Made by a program: the position numbers and the translations under genes
From: an uncultured Bacteroidota bacterium
GTDB taxonomy: Bacteria; Bacteroidota; Bacteroidia; Flavobacteriales; Flavobacteriaceae
NCBI GenBank assembly: GCA_902577515.1
Contig: CACGZJ010000001.1
Coordinates: 62,001 to 126,000 of the forward strand
Length of the DNA: 64,000 nucleotides
Reading direction: 5' to 3'
Notes under the pieces: model-generated
Seen by the model: the letters and a program-made list of their open reading frames with translations, nothing else
Told to the model about the DNA's origin: nothing
The model's database searches: none
Shown here: positions 47,615 to 58,127 of the stretch, one piece after another
Numbering within the stretch: the first letter of the stretch is position 1
How the letters are laid out: every line of letters starts with the position of its first letter

Positions 47615-48876
47615 TGGAGTCGGTTTTAAATGTAAAACAAAGGTTTGGTATAATTGGAGATAATCCTAAACTTAATAGAGCAATTGAAAAATCAATTCAA
47701 GTTGCTAACTCTGATATATCTGTTCTTGTTACAGGAGAGAGTGGTGTTGGAAAAGAGAACATTCCTAAAATTATTCATCAGTATTCTCACAGAAAACATG
47801 CTAAATACATTGCTGTTAATTGTGGAGCAATTCCCGAGGGTACAATTGATTCTGAATTATTCGGGCATGAAAAAGGAGCATTTACTGGAGCTACAGCAAA
47901 CAGGAGTGGTTATTTTGAAGTAGCTGATGGTGGAACAATATTCCTTGATGAAGTTGGTGAACTTCCACTTTCTACTCAAGTAAGACTTTTAAGAATTCTT
48001 GAAAGTGGAGAATATATTAAAGTTGGATCTTCAAAAGTTCAAAAAACTAATGTAAGAATAGTGGCTGCGACAAATATTAATATGGATGAGGCAATAAAAA
48101 AAGGAAAATTCAGAGAAGATCTTTTTTACAGGCTAAGTACTATAATTATTAACATACCGCCATTAAGGGATAGAAAAGATGATATCCCTATTTTGTTCAG
48201 AAAATTTGCATCTGATTTTGCCCAAAAATATAACATGCCAACCTTAAGACTTGATGAATCTGCTCAAAACTTACTCTGTCAACAAGACTGGAAAGGTAAT
48301 ATAAGACAGCTTAGAAATATTGCTGAACAAATGTCAATATTGGAAAAAGAAAGGAATCTTAAAATTGATACTCTAAATAATTATCTTCCAAATAAAGTTT
48401 CTAAACTACCCGCAACTCTTGATGATGTTAAAGAAGATTCATCATCTTTCTCATCAGAGCGTGAAATACTTTATAAGGTTCTGTTTGATATGAAGAATGA
48501 CTTAAATGATCTAAAAAAATTAACTCTTGAAATTATGCAAGGCGATGATAACAATGAGATAAAAGAAAAGAATCAAGGCTTGATTAATAAAATTTATGGT
48601 GATGATGAATCATATGACAGTCAAGAAATACAAAATTCACCCGTTGATTTGAATGTTGATATAGAGAGTAAAGTTCAGGATAAGTATGACTATGTTGAAA
48701 CGATTGAAGAGGAAGAGACACTTTCTTTACATGATAAAGAATTAGAAATGATTAAGCAAGCACTAATAAGAACAAATGGTAGGAGAAAAAATGCTGCAAA
48801 AGAGCTTGGAATATCTGAAAGAACATTATATAGAAAAATTAAACAACACAACATTGGAGATATATCAGAGCTTTAA
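47614..48876 (+). CDS. Sigma-54-type AAA+ activator with Fis-type DNA-binding domain
   Basis: 420 residues: the AAA+ domain lies directly at the N-terminus, with Walker A GESGVGKE (41-48), the sigma-54 contact loop GAFTGA (88-93), and Walker B GGTIFLDEVGE (106-116). RIVAATNINMDEAI and FREDLFYRL follow. A linker of about 100 residues (270-375), rich in Asp, Glu, Ser and Lys, leads to a Fis-type helix-turn-helix (about 378-415, GRRKNAAKELGISERTLYRK). There is no receiver, PAS or GAF domain, so the signal is unknown. It sits between miaB and lptE, a conserved flavobacterial order. Confidence 0.9.
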   Translation: MESVLNVKQRFGIIGDNPKLNRAIEKSIQVANSDISVLVTGESGVGKENIPKIIHQYSHRKHAKYIAVNCGAIPEGTIDSELFGHEKGAFTGATANRSGYFEVADGGTIFLDEVGELPLSTQVRLLRILESGEYIKVGSSKVQKTNVRIVAATNINMDEAIKKGKFREDLFYRLSTIIINIPPLRDRKDDIPILFRKFASDFAQKYNMPTLRLDESAQNLLCQQDWKGNIRQLRNIAEQMSILEKERNLKIDTLNNYLPNKVSKLPATLDDVKEDSSSFSSEREILYKVLFDMKNDLNDLKKLTLEIMQGDDNNEIKEKNQGLINKIYGDDESYDSQEIQNSPVDLNVDIESKVQDKYDYVETIEEEETLSLHDKELEMIKQALIRTNGRRKNAAKELGISERTLYRKIKQHNIGDISEL

Positions 48877-49384
48877 AAAACAATTTTTACTTTTATACTT
48901 TTCATTAACTACCATATCATGTGGTATATATAGTTTCACTGGATCCTCAATTCCAATTGGAGTTGAAACCTTTCAAGTAAATTATTTTGAAAATATAGCT
49001 GGTAACAGACCTGGATCAACAGTAGAGCCTGGACTGGATACAGATTTTACAATTGCGCTACAAGATTTAATTGTGAACCAAACTAGTTTAAATCTTGTTA
49101 ATCAAGGGGGTGATATAATATACAGTGGTGAAATAACTGAATTTAGTGTTACTCCAATGGCAGCTACTGCAGAGATTAAAGCTGCGCAAAACAGACTAAC
49201 AATGTCGGTAAATCTTATATACGAAAACACCCTTAACGAGGATGACAATATAGAAAAGGGGTTTTCTTTCTATTATGATTTTCCAGGGAATTTACAAGTT
49301 TATGATATTAAAGACTCTGCATTAAAGGAGTTATTTGATAGGATCACTCAAGATATCTTTAACGAAACATTAGCAAAATGGTAA
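48854..49384 (+). CDS. lptE: LPS-assembly lipoprotein LptE
   Basis: The plug and partner of the LptD barrel that delivers LPS to the outer surface. I place the start at TTG 48854: it gives a 176-residue product with a lipoprotein signal ending at Cys23 (FSLTTISCG). Earlier in-frame ATG codons lie well inside the upstream gene and would block the signal. The start overlaps the activator gene by 23 bases, implying coupled translation. The mature part has FQVNYFENIAGN, the dyad of beta strands around ISLP-type positions, and FSVTPMAATAEIKAAQNRL, as in LptE. Confidence 0.85.
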   Translation: MEIYQSFKKQFLLLYFSLTTISCGIYSFTGSSIPIGVETFQVNYFENIAGNRPGSTVEPGLDTDFTIALQDLIVNQTSLNLVNQGGDIIYSGEITEFSVTPMAATAEIKAAQNRLTMSVNLIYENTLNEDDNIEKGFSFYYDFPGNLQVYDIKDSALKELFDRITQDIFNETLAKW

Positions 49385-49983
49385 ATAAGACAAGTGATTC
49401 CTTCTCTAAAATTATAAAAGAATTTGATCCTTCAGATTCCTCAACATCTACAGTTTTAAAAGGAATACTAAATACTTACCCTTTTTTTCAGTCAGCATCA
49501 GCTTATTTTTTAAAAACACTTAAAGTTCAGAAGAAAGATTCATTCAATGAATTACTCCCAAAAACTGCTATCTTAACACACAATAGGACTATCCTTAGGA
49601 ATTGGATATATGAAAAGGAAGAAAATAAAACTGATCAGAAGTTTGATAAAATTGAAAAATATTCTTTTTTAGATTGGTTTGATGTAATAAATGAAAATGA
49701 ATCAAATTTGGATTACAAGATTAACTTAATTGATAATTTCATAAAGAATTCTCCAAAAATTAATATAAACAAGGAATATAATAATGATATTGAAATTATT
49801 CCTGAATCTAAGATCAAGGATGATCTAATAACTGAAACACTCGCAAAAATATATATTAATCAAAAAAAATATAATAAAGCGATAAAAGCCTATAATATTT
49901 TAGGCTTGAAATATCCAAAAAAAAGTAGTTTCTTTGCAGACCAAATTGAAAGGATTAAAAACTTAAAAAAAAATAATAATTAA
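49378..49983 (+). CDS. Hypothetical protein with C-terminal TPR-like repeat
   Basis: 201 residues, cytoplasmic (no signal). A short C-terminal helix pair, KIYINQKKYNKAIKAYNILGLKYPKKSSFFADQI, reads as one TPR unit. The rest is helical and Ser/Asn/Lys-rich with no motif. Its ATG overlaps the lptE stop by seven bases, and SecG follows two bases after its stop. In flavobacteria this gene sits in the same place between lptE and secG; its function is unknown. Confidence 0.8.
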   Translation: MVNKTSDSFSKIIKEFDPSDSSTSTVLKGILNTYPFFQSASAYFLKTLKVQKKDSFNELLPKTAILTHNRTILRNWIYEKEENKTDQKFDKIEKYSFLDWFDVINENESNLDYKINLIDNFIKNSPKININKEYNNDIEIIPESKIKDDLITETLAKIYINQKKYNKAIKAYNILGLKYPKKSSFFADQIERIKNLKKNNN

Positions 49984-49985
49984 TC

Positions 49986-50330
49986 ATGGGAACTTTTTGG
50001 ATATTAGTATCGCTGATTTTATTTGTTTGTGTTTTATTAATACTTGTTATAATGGTGCAAAACCCTAAAGGAGGTGGCCTTTCGTCTACTTTTGGTGGAG
50101 GCCAACAACAAATTGGTGGTGTAAAAAGCACCACAGATTTTCTTGATAAAAGCACATGGGCTCTTGCTATAATTATTCTTGTTTTGATTCTTATTTCAAA
50201 CGTAACATTAATGAATGAATCAGATAATTCTGACTCAATTCTAATTGATGAATCAATTCCTGAGCAAACAATTCCTGAAATTCCAGAACAAAGTATACCT
50301 GAAATTCCCGCTGAAACTATAGATGATTAG
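49986..50330 (+). CDS. secG: Preprotein translocase subunit SecG
   Basis: Assists SecYE in protein export. 114 residues: two membrane segments (about 3-22 and 56-75) enclose the conserved loop MVQNPKGGGLSSTFGG, followed by TTDFLDKSTW. The C-terminal tail from about residue 90 is a Pro/Glu/Ile-rich stretch with repeats of the IPEQxIPEIP type. It is normally the last gene before groES in this order. Confidence 0.93.
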   Translation: MGTFWILVSLILFVCVLLILVIMVQNPKGGGLSSTFGGGQQQIGGVKSTTDFLDKSTWALAIIILVLILISNVTLMNESDNSDSILIDESIPEQTIPEIPEQSIPEIPAETIDD

Positions 50331-50340
50331 TGTCATGATG

Positions 50341-50363
50341 TCATGAAAAATATCATTTCATGA
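50341..50363. promoter_or_regulatory. Inverted repeat TCATGAAA-N7-TTTCATGA upstream of groES
   Basis: An eight-base perfect inverted repeat with a seven-base spacer, 48 bases before the groES ATG. It is not followed by a T run, so it is a poor terminator for secG; its position fits an operator. It differs from CIRCE, the HrcA site TTAGCACTC-N9-GAGTGCTAA. Confidence 0.4.
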
Positions 50364-50410
50364 ATTTTAAATTAAATGGCACAGTTTGTGAAATCTTTAA
50401 ATTAAAAAAA

Positions 50411-50689
50411 ATGAGTAAAATTAATATTAAACCACTTGCAGATAGAGTTTTGGTTCAACCTTCTGAAGCTGAAACAACTACTTCATCTGGGATTATTATT
50501 CCAGATACTGCTAAAGAAAAACCTCAGAGAGGTAAAATTGTTGCAGTTGGTCCTGGAACAAAAGAAAATCCAGTAACTCTTAAATCTGGTGATATTGTAC
50601 TTTATGGAAAGTATTCAGGAACTGAACTACAACATGAAGGTGTTGATTATTTAATAATGAAAGAAAGTGATATTCTCGCAATTGTATAA
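50411..50689 (+). CDS. groES: Co-chaperonin GroES
   Basis: The 10-kDa lid of the GroEL chamber. The start is at ATG 50411, giving [17 protein letters not shown] and 92 residues; a longer in-frame start at 50360 would add 17 unrelated residues and overlap the inverted repeat. The mobile loop [13 protein letters not shown] and the [13 protein letters not shown] segment are typical. It forms one operon with groEL, 16 bases apart. Confidence 0.96.
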   Translation: MSKINIKPLADRVLVQPSEAETTTSSGIIIPDTAKEKPQRGKIVAVGPGTKENPVTLKSGDIVLYGKYSGTELQHEGVDYLIMKESDILAIV

Positions 50690-50699
50690 CTAAACTTAA

Positions 50700-52340
<1,641 letters not shown>

Positions 52341-52358
52341 TAGATTAACCACAATGAT

Positions 52359-52387
52359 AAAAACCTGCTTTTCAGCAGGTTTTTTTT
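52359..52387 (+). terminator. Rho-independent terminator after groEL
   Basis: AAACCTGC / GCAGGTTT stem with loop TTTTCA and a run of eight T. It is followed immediately by the promoter box of purH. Confidence 0.92.
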
Positions 52388-52388
52388 G

Positions 52389-52396
52389 TACTTTTG
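52389..52396 (+). promoter_or_regulatory. -7 promoter box of purH (TACTTTTG)
   Basis: TACTTTTG matches TAnnTTTG and lies two bases after the groEL terminator T run. It ends ten bases before the ATG at 52407, implying a leader of at most a few bases. No clear -33 TTG is seen because the terminator fills that position. Confidence 0.5.
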
Positions 52397-52406
52397 TTTT
52401 CTTCAT

Positions 52407-53918
52407 ATGAAAAAGGTTTCTTCAGCACTGATTTCAGTTTTTAATAAAAATAAAATTGAACATTTATGTCAGATTCTTTCAGACAATAATGTTAAAATAT
52501 ATTCTACTGGAGGAACTTATGATTATATAAATAGTCTGGGTATTAAACTTGAAAAAGTAGAGGACATAACTTCATACCCATCTATTTTAAATGGAAGAGT
52601 AAAAACCCTTCATCCTAAGATATTTGGTGGAATTTTAAAAACAAATTCAAAGTCTGACATTGATGAATCAAAAAATTATGAAATTCCTGATATAGATCTT
52701 GTAGTAGTTGATCTATATCCTTTTGAAGAGACTGCTAAAAGTTCAAGCAATCATGAGGATATTATTGAAAAGATTGATATAGGAGGGATCTCTCTTATTA
52801 GAGCTGCAGCAAAAAACTATGAAAACGTTATTTGCATTTCATCTCAAGATCAATACAATGAATTGATTAATGTTTTAAAGAATGATTTTAAAACAGATAT
52901 AGAATATAGAAAAAAACTTGCGTTTGAAGCATTCCAAAAAAGCTCAGATTATGACTATCAAATTTCATCTTATTTAAATAATAAGAATATTAATTCAAAT
53001 TCTGTTAAGGCTACTGTAAAAGAGTTAAGGTATGGGGAAAACCCTCATCAAAATGGTAGATTTATCGGCCAAATTGATAGAATATTTGAACAAATACATG
53101 GTAAAGATATCTCATACAATAATCTTTTAGATATAGATTCAGCAATAGGACTTCTTAAAGACTTGGAAACAAAAAAATCAGTTTTTTTAATACATAAGCA
53201 TAATAATCCATGTGGTGTTTCTATAAGGGATAGTTTATTGGATGCTTATTTGGATGCACTATCATGTGATAATGTATCTGCTTTTGGTGGAATTTTAACT
53301 TCTAACCAGACTATTGACGAGAATACTGCTAAAGAGATCGACAAGTTATTCTTTGAAGTTCTAATTGCACCTAACTTTAGTAACAGCGCATTGGATATTT
53401 TAAAATCTAAAAAAAATAGAATAATTATAAAATTAAAATCTTATCCAACAAATAAAATACAAAATAGATCATGTCTTAATGGTATACTTGAGCAAGATCT
53501 AGATGATAAAACTGAAAAATTTGATGATTTTAAAGTTGTTACAAAAATAACACCAGATTCTACAAAATTTGGTGATCTTGTATTAGCATCAATAATTGCA
53601 AAACATACAAAGTCAAATTGTATAGCAATTGTAAAAAACAAACAATTAATAGGATCTGGGATGGGTCAAGTATCAAGAATAGATGCGTTAAATCAAGCAA
53701 TTGAAAAATCTAAAAAATTTGGTTTTGACCTAAATGAGTCTTGTCTAGCAAGTGATGCTTTCTTTCCATTTTCAGATTGTGTTGAAATATCACATGTAAA
53801 TAATATCAATACTATTGTTCAGCCTGGAGGCTCAATTAAAGATAAAGATTCCATTGATTTTTGTAATAAGAATGGGATGTCTATGGTTTTTTCAGGAATA
53901 AGACATTTTAGACATTAA
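52407..53918 (+). CDS. purH: Bifunctional AICAR transformylase / IMP cyclohydrolase
   Basis: Catalyses the last two steps of IMP synthesis. 503 residues from the ATG at 52407 (MKKVSSALISVFNKN); an earlier in-frame ATG at 52386 lies inside the terminator and promoter. The N-terminal MGS-type IMP cyclohydrolase domain (1-190) has YSTGGTYDYI and NGRVKTLHPKIFGGIL; the transformylase domain has ELRYGENPHQ, KHNNPCG, ASDAFFPF, QPGGSIKD and the C-terminal MVFSGIRHFRH. Confidence 0.97.
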   Translation: MKKVSSALISVFNKNKIEHLCQILSDNNVKIYSTGGTYDYINSLGIKLEKVEDITSYPSILNGRVKTLHPKIFGGILKTNSKSDIDESKNYEIPDIDLVVVDLYPFEETAKSSSNHEDIIEKIDIGGISLIRAAAKNYENVICISSQDQYNELINVLKNDFKTDIEYRKKLAFEAFQKSSDYDYQISSYLNNKNINSNSVKATVKELRYGENPHQNGRFIGQIDRIFEQIHGKDISYNNLLDIDSAIGLLKDLETKKSVFLIHKHNNPCGVSIRDSLLDAYLDALSCDNVSAFGGILTSNQTIDENTAKEIDKLFFEVLIAPNFSNSALDILKSKKNRIIIKLKSYPTNKIQNRSCLNGILEQDLDDKTEKFDDFKVVTKITPDSTKFGDLVLASIIAKHTKSNCIAIVKNKQLIGSGMGQVSRIDALNQAIEKSKKFGFDLNESCLASDAFFPFSDCVEISHVNNINTIVQPGGSIKDKDSIDFCNKNGMSMVFSGIRHFRH

Positions 53919-53933
53919 TTGGTATTATTTAAT

Positions 53934-53941
53934 TAACTTTG
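53934..53941 (+). promoter_or_regulatory. -7 promoter box of the mreB operon (TAACTTTG)
   Basis: TAACTTTG ends nine bases before the mreB ATG at 53951, leaving almost no leader. It contains the TTG at 53939 that could be mistaken for a start. Confidence 0.5.
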
Positions 53942-53950
53942 CAGACTATT

Positions 53951-54970
53951 ATGGGATTTTTCACTGAAGAAATAGCTATTGATCTTGGGACTGCAAATAC
54001 TTTGATTATTCATAACGACAAAGTTGTTATTAACAGTCCTTCTATTGTTGCTATGGATAGGTCTACAAAAAAAATAATAGCAATTGGTGAAGAAGCAAAA
54101 TTTATGCAGGGTAAAACCCATGAAAATATAAAAACAATTAGACCTCTTAAGGATGGTGTCATTGCTGATTTTGAGGCTTCAGAAAAAATGATTAGTGAAT
54201 TAATTAGAAGTATTCCTACTCTAAAAAAAAGATGGTTTTCTCCTTCCCTGACTATGGTAATTTGTATTCCTTCTGGAATCACCGAAGTTGAAATGAGAGC
54301 TGTAAAAGAATCTGCTGAAAGAGTAAATGGAAAGGAAGTATATTTAATTCATGAACCAATGGCAGCAGCTATTGGTATTGGTATTGACATAGTAAAGCCA
54401 AAAGGTAATATGGTTGTAGATATTGGAGGTGGAACTACCGAAATTGCAGTTATTGCACTAGCAGGTATTGTTTGTGAAAAGTCATTGAAAGTAGCTGGTG
54501 ATATGCTCACTAATGATATAGTGTACTACATGAGGACTAAACATAATTTATATATCGGTGATAGGACAGCAGAAAAAATAAAAATTGAAGTAGGATCTGT
54601 AACTGAAAGTCTAGATGATCCTCCTGAAGATATGCATGTTCAAGGCAGAGACCTATTATCAGGAAAGCCAAAAGAAAAGATTATTTCTTACATAGAAGTA
54701 GCTAAAGCTATTGATAAATCTGTCATAAGAATTGAGGATTCAATCATGGAGACTCTATCTCAAACCCCACCAGAACTTGCTGCAGATATATATAATACAG
54801 GAATATACCTGGCTGGAGGTGGAGCACTTCTTAGAGGCTTAGATGAAAGGTTGTCAAAGAAAACTGATCTACCTGTTTACATTGCTGAAGATCCGCTTCA
54901 AGCAGTAGTTAGGGGGACAGGAATTGCCCTTAAGAATATAGATAAATTTAAGTCTGTTCTAATCAAGTAA
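53951..54970 (+). CDS. mreB: Rod-shape determining actin homologue MreB
   Basis: Forms membrane-bound filaments that guide wall synthesis. 339 residues from ATG 53951: the start MGFFTEEIAIDLGTANTLI is the usual amphipathic segment and phosphate-1 motif. VVDIGGGTTEIAVIAL is phosphate-2, and YLAGGGALLRGLDERL is the adenosine motif. First gene of a complete mreBCD-mrdA-rodA cluster, the rod elongation machinery. Confidence 0.97.
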   Translation: MGFFTEEIAIDLGTANTLIIHNDKVVINSPSIVAMDRSTKKIIAIGEEAKFMQGKTHENIKTIRPLKDGVIADFEASEKMISELIRSIPTLKKRWFSPSLTMVICIPSGITEVEMRAVKESAERVNGKEVYLIHEPMAAAIGIGIDIVKPKGNMVVDIGGGTTEIAVIALAGIVCEKSLKVAGDMLTNDIVYYMRTKHNLYIGDRTAEKIKIEVGSVTESLDDPPEDMHVQGRDLLSGKPKEKIISYIEVAKAIDKSVIRIEDSIMETLSQTPPELAADIYNTGIYLAGGGALLRGLDERLSKKTDLPVYIAEDPLQAVVRGTGIALKNIDKFKSVLIK

Positions 54971-54977
54971 TTTTTTA

Positions 54978-55781
54978 ATGCAATCAATAATTAATTCCAT
55001 AGTTAAAAATAGGAACTTAATTATATATCTTTTCCTTTCATTTGTTACTTTCAACTATCTATACAATAATAGTTCAGTTCACTACTCTGGATTTGGAAAA
55101 GTTGGAACATTCATTTCAGGTTCAACTTCTAGTATTTACTCATACATAAATTCTTATTTTAATCTTAGGCAAGAGAACAATAAGTTAATTGAAGAAAACC
55201 TTGAATTAAAAAAAATTGAATCTCAATTTTTTGATATTTCTGATACTAAAGATATTTCAAACAGTAAAATCGATAAAACTATTAGTGCTAAAGTAATATT
55301 TAACTCAATTAACAAGAATAAAAATATTATTGTAATCAATAAAGGAGAATTTAATGGTATAACTAGAGAAATGGGTGTTATATCTTCACGAGGGGTTGTT
55401 GGAATTATAAAAAATATAACAGGTAATTACTCTTCAATTGTTTCATTACTTAATACAGATTTAAAGATAAATGCTATTTTGAAGAACTCTTCAACTATAG
55501 GATCGATAAGTTGGAATGGATTAGATCCTAGAATTGTTCAACTTAATGATATTCCTCTAAGTAGTTCAATTAAAGTTGGAGATACAATTGTGACTGGGGG
55601 TATGTCATTTTATTTTCCTAGGGGAATACCCATCGGGACAATAGAAGATTATAACAATACATCACTCGAGGGATATTATTCTATTGATGTATTAATTTTC
55701 AGCGACTTTTCTTCGCTTTCTAATCTTTACATTTTAGAAAGAACGGATAATGATGAAATTAAATCCTTATTAAATGAATAG
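54978..55781 (+). CDS. mreC: Rod-shape determining protein MreC
   Basis: Periplasmic scaffold of the elongasome, activating PBP2. 267 residues: one N-terminal membrane segment (about 13-30), a coiled coil (about 60-80, RQENNKLIEENLELKK), then the beta-rich domain with VISSRGVVGIIKNI, the KINAILKNSSTIGSISWNG segment and VTGGMSFYFPRGIPIGTI. It lies seven bases after mreB and overlaps mreD by eight. Confidence 0.94.
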   Translation: MQSIINSIVKNRNLIIYLFLSFVTFNYLYNNSSVHYSGFGKVGTFISGSTSSIYSYINSYFNLRQENNKLIEENLELKKIESQFFDISDTKDISNSKIDKTISAKVIFNSINKNKNIIVINKGEFNGITREMGVISSRGVVGIIKNITGNYSSIVSLLNTDLKINAILKNSSTIGSISWNGLDPRIVQLNDIPLSSSIKVGDTIVTGGMSFYFPRGIPIGTIEDYNNTSLEGYYSIDVLIFSDFSSLSNLYILERTDNDEIKSLLNE

Positions 55782-56280
55782 AGAGTTAGCGAAAGATATA
55801 ATTCTATCATTATTAATTGTATTATCTCAATTATTGATTTTCAATCATATTAATCTTTTTGGAACTGTAAATCCTTTCATATATGTTTCTTTGTTCATCC
55901 TTTATAAAACAACATATAATAAAACATTTTTGATTCTATATGGATTTTTAGTTGGACTAATAATTGATTTGTCATTGCAAACCTATGGTACCCATACCCT
56001 GGCCTCAATTACAGTATGTTATCTGAGAGAAAGAATAGTGAAATATTCATTTGGAGTAAACTCTATATTACCATTAGCAATGATTAGGGGTACACAACTA
56101 ACAAATAGAGTAACATATTTCTTAATAATCATATTTCTTCATTCATTTATTTATTTTTCTTTAATCTTTTTTAATTTCGAATTTACATTAACTATATTTT
56201 TATATACTCTTATTAATTCAATTGTTAACTTTATAGTCATTTGGATTGTCTCTAAGTTAATTTTCGAAAAACAAAAATGA
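55774..56280 (+). CDS. mreD: Rod-shape determining protein MreD
   Basis: A membrane subunit of the elongasome. 168 residues and five to six hydrophobic segments; the family is weakly conserved, but the position between mreC and mrdA and the motif GLIIDLSLQTYGTHTLAS support the call. It overlaps mreC by eight bases and mrdA by four (ATGA). Confidence 0.88.
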   Translation: MNRELAKDIILSLLIVLSQLLIFNHINLFGTVNPFIYVSLFILYKTTYNKTFLILYGFLVGLIIDLSLQTYGTHTLASITVCYLRERIVKYSFGVNSILPLAMIRGTQLTNRVTYFLIIIFLHSFIYFSLIFFNFEFTLTIFLYTLINSIVNFIVIWIVSKLIFEKQK

Positions 56281-58127
56281 TAAGGAAGAATCTCTTAATT
56301 TGGATTACTATATTTAGCTCTGTAATTTTTATAATTCAGCTTGCTTCTCTTCAGCTTGCCAGTGATTCTTTTAATAGAGATTTTGCAGTACAAGAAATCT
56401 CAGTATACCCTGAAAGAGGTTTAATTTTTGATAGAAACGGTGAATTATTAGTTACGAATCAACCAATGTATGAGTTGATTATTATACCAGAAAATACAGT
56501 TGAATTTGATACAATTCAACTATCAAATTTAATTGGTATTGAACATAACGACTTATCTAAAAGAATATCATCTGCAATAAAATATTCAACAAAACTACCT
56601 TCTGTTATTCAATCTCAAATTTCAAAGGAAGAAAATGCTTTTTTACAAGAAAAAATCTGGCAATTTGATGGTTTTTATCTAAGAAAAAACTCTGTAAGAG
56701 ACTACATCAGGCCTTTTGCAAGTAATGTAATAGGTTATACCGGTGAGGTTGATCAAAATGATATAAACTCAAATCCATATTATGAAAAAGGAGAAATGAT
56801 TGGTAAGCAGGGTATTGAAAGCTATTATGAAGAAAGATTAAGAGGAGTAAAAGGCAAGAGATATTTTCAAAAAGATAGGTTTAATAGGATCATTGGCCCA
56901 TATAATGATTCAAAAAAAGATATATCACCAAAAAAAGCTGATAATCTTACTTTAACTATTGATATTAAACTACAAGAATATGCTGAAAGTTTATTAAATA
57001 ATAAGAGAGGAGGAATTGTTGCAATTGAGCCATCTTCTGGAGAGATACTTACATTAGTTAGTGCCCCGACATACCATTCTAATCAATTTATCGGTCAAGA
57101 TAGAACCGCTAATTTTCAAGGCTTACTTAACGATACAATAAATAAGCCTTTATTTGATAGATCACTTCAGGCTCAATACTCACCTGGATCTCCGATTAAA
57201 ATACTTAATGCATTAATTGGACTTCAAGAGGGTGTAGTTAATGAAAGTACTACTTTTAAGTGTAATGCAGGTCATTACTATGCTAGGAATGCCTTCATGG
57301 CTTGTCATAATAAAATAGGTACCATTAGTAATTTAAGAAAGGGTATTTACAATTCATGTAATACATATTTTGCTAAAACCTACAAAATGATAATTGACAA
57401 ATATGATTCACCAAGTCAAGGTCTTGATAGCTGGAGTAAGCATATTAAAAGTTTTGGTCTTGGAGATTATCTTGGATATGATTTATCTATTGGCAAAAAG
57501 GGATTTATTCCAGAATCAAACTATTACAATAGGTTTTACGGAAATAATAGATGGAGTGCTTCAACAACTATATCAAATTCTATTGGTCAAGGTGAAATTT
57601 TAACTACTCCTATTCAAATGGCCAACTTTACATCTGCTATTGCAAATCGAGGATTTTATTATAAACCTCACTTTGTAAAAAAAATTAATAATCAATCAAA
57701 TATTCGTTTAGAAAAAAATTTTACATCAATTGATAAAGGAAACTTTGAGGTAGTAATTAATGGTATGGTTGATGTTGTAGATAGGGGTACTGCAAGAATT
57801 GCTAAAATAAAGAATATTAATATAGCTGGAAAAACTGGAACTGTTGAAAACTTTATATTAATTGAAGGAGAGAAAAAACAACTAACCGATCATTCAACTT
57901 TTATTGCATTTGCCCCTGCAGAAGATCCAAAAATTGTTATTTCAGTTTTCGTTGAAAATGGATATTGGGGAAGCAGATGGGCAGCACCTATTGCAAGCCT
58001 TATTATAGAAAAATATTTAACTGGAAATGTTGAAAGGAAATGGCTTGAAAGTAGAATGATAAATGGTAGCCTTTTAGCTGAATATGAAAAGCCATATAAA
58101 TTTCAAAATTTTACAATTAATGAATAG
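56277..58127 (+). CDS. mrdA: Penicillin-binding protein 2 (elongasome transpeptidase)
   Basis: Cross-links peptidoglycan during rod elongation. 616 residues: N-terminal membrane anchor (about 8-27), the pedestal domain with ERGLIFDRNGELLVTN, then the transpeptidase domain with Ser305-x-x-Lys308 in YSPGSPIK, Ser360-Cys-Asn362, and Lys519-Thr-Gly521. The active-site loop SPIK departs from the usual STFK, but both catalytic residues are present. It overlaps rodA by eight bases. Confidence 0.96.
   Translation: MIRKNLLIWITIFSSVIFIIQLASLQLASDSFNRDFAVQEISVYPERGLIFDRNGELLVTNQPMYELIIIPENTVEFDTIQLSNLIGIEHNDLSKRISSAIKYSTKLPSVIQSQISKEENAFLQEKIWQFDGFYLRKNSVRDYIRPFASNVIGYTGEVDQNDINSNPYYEKGEMIGKQGIESYYEERLRGVKGKRYFQKDRFNRIIGPYNDSKKDISPKKADNLTLTIDIKLQEYAESLLNNKRGGIVAIEPSSGEILTLVSAPTYHSNQFIGQDRTANFQGLLNDTINKPLFDRSLQAQYSPGSPIKILNALIGLQEGVVNESTTFKCNAGHYYARNAFMACHNKIGTISNLRKGIYNSCNTYFAKTYKMIIDKYDSPSQGLDSWSKHIKSFGLGDYLGYDLSIGKKGFIPESNYYNRFYGNNRWSASTTISNSIGQGEILTTPIQMANFTSAIANRGFYYKPHFVKKINNQSNIRLEKNFTSIDKGNFEVVINGMVDVVDRGTARIAKIKNINIAGKTGTVENFILIEGEKKQLTDHSTFIAFAPAEDPKIVISVFVENGYWGSRWAAPIASLIIEKYLTGNVERKWLESRMINGSLLAEYEKPYKFQNFTINE

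Noticed and set aside
50341-50363. CIRCE (HrcA) operator upstream of groESL
   Set aside because: The inverted repeat does not match TTAGCACTC-N9-GAGTGCTAA in sequence or spacer.
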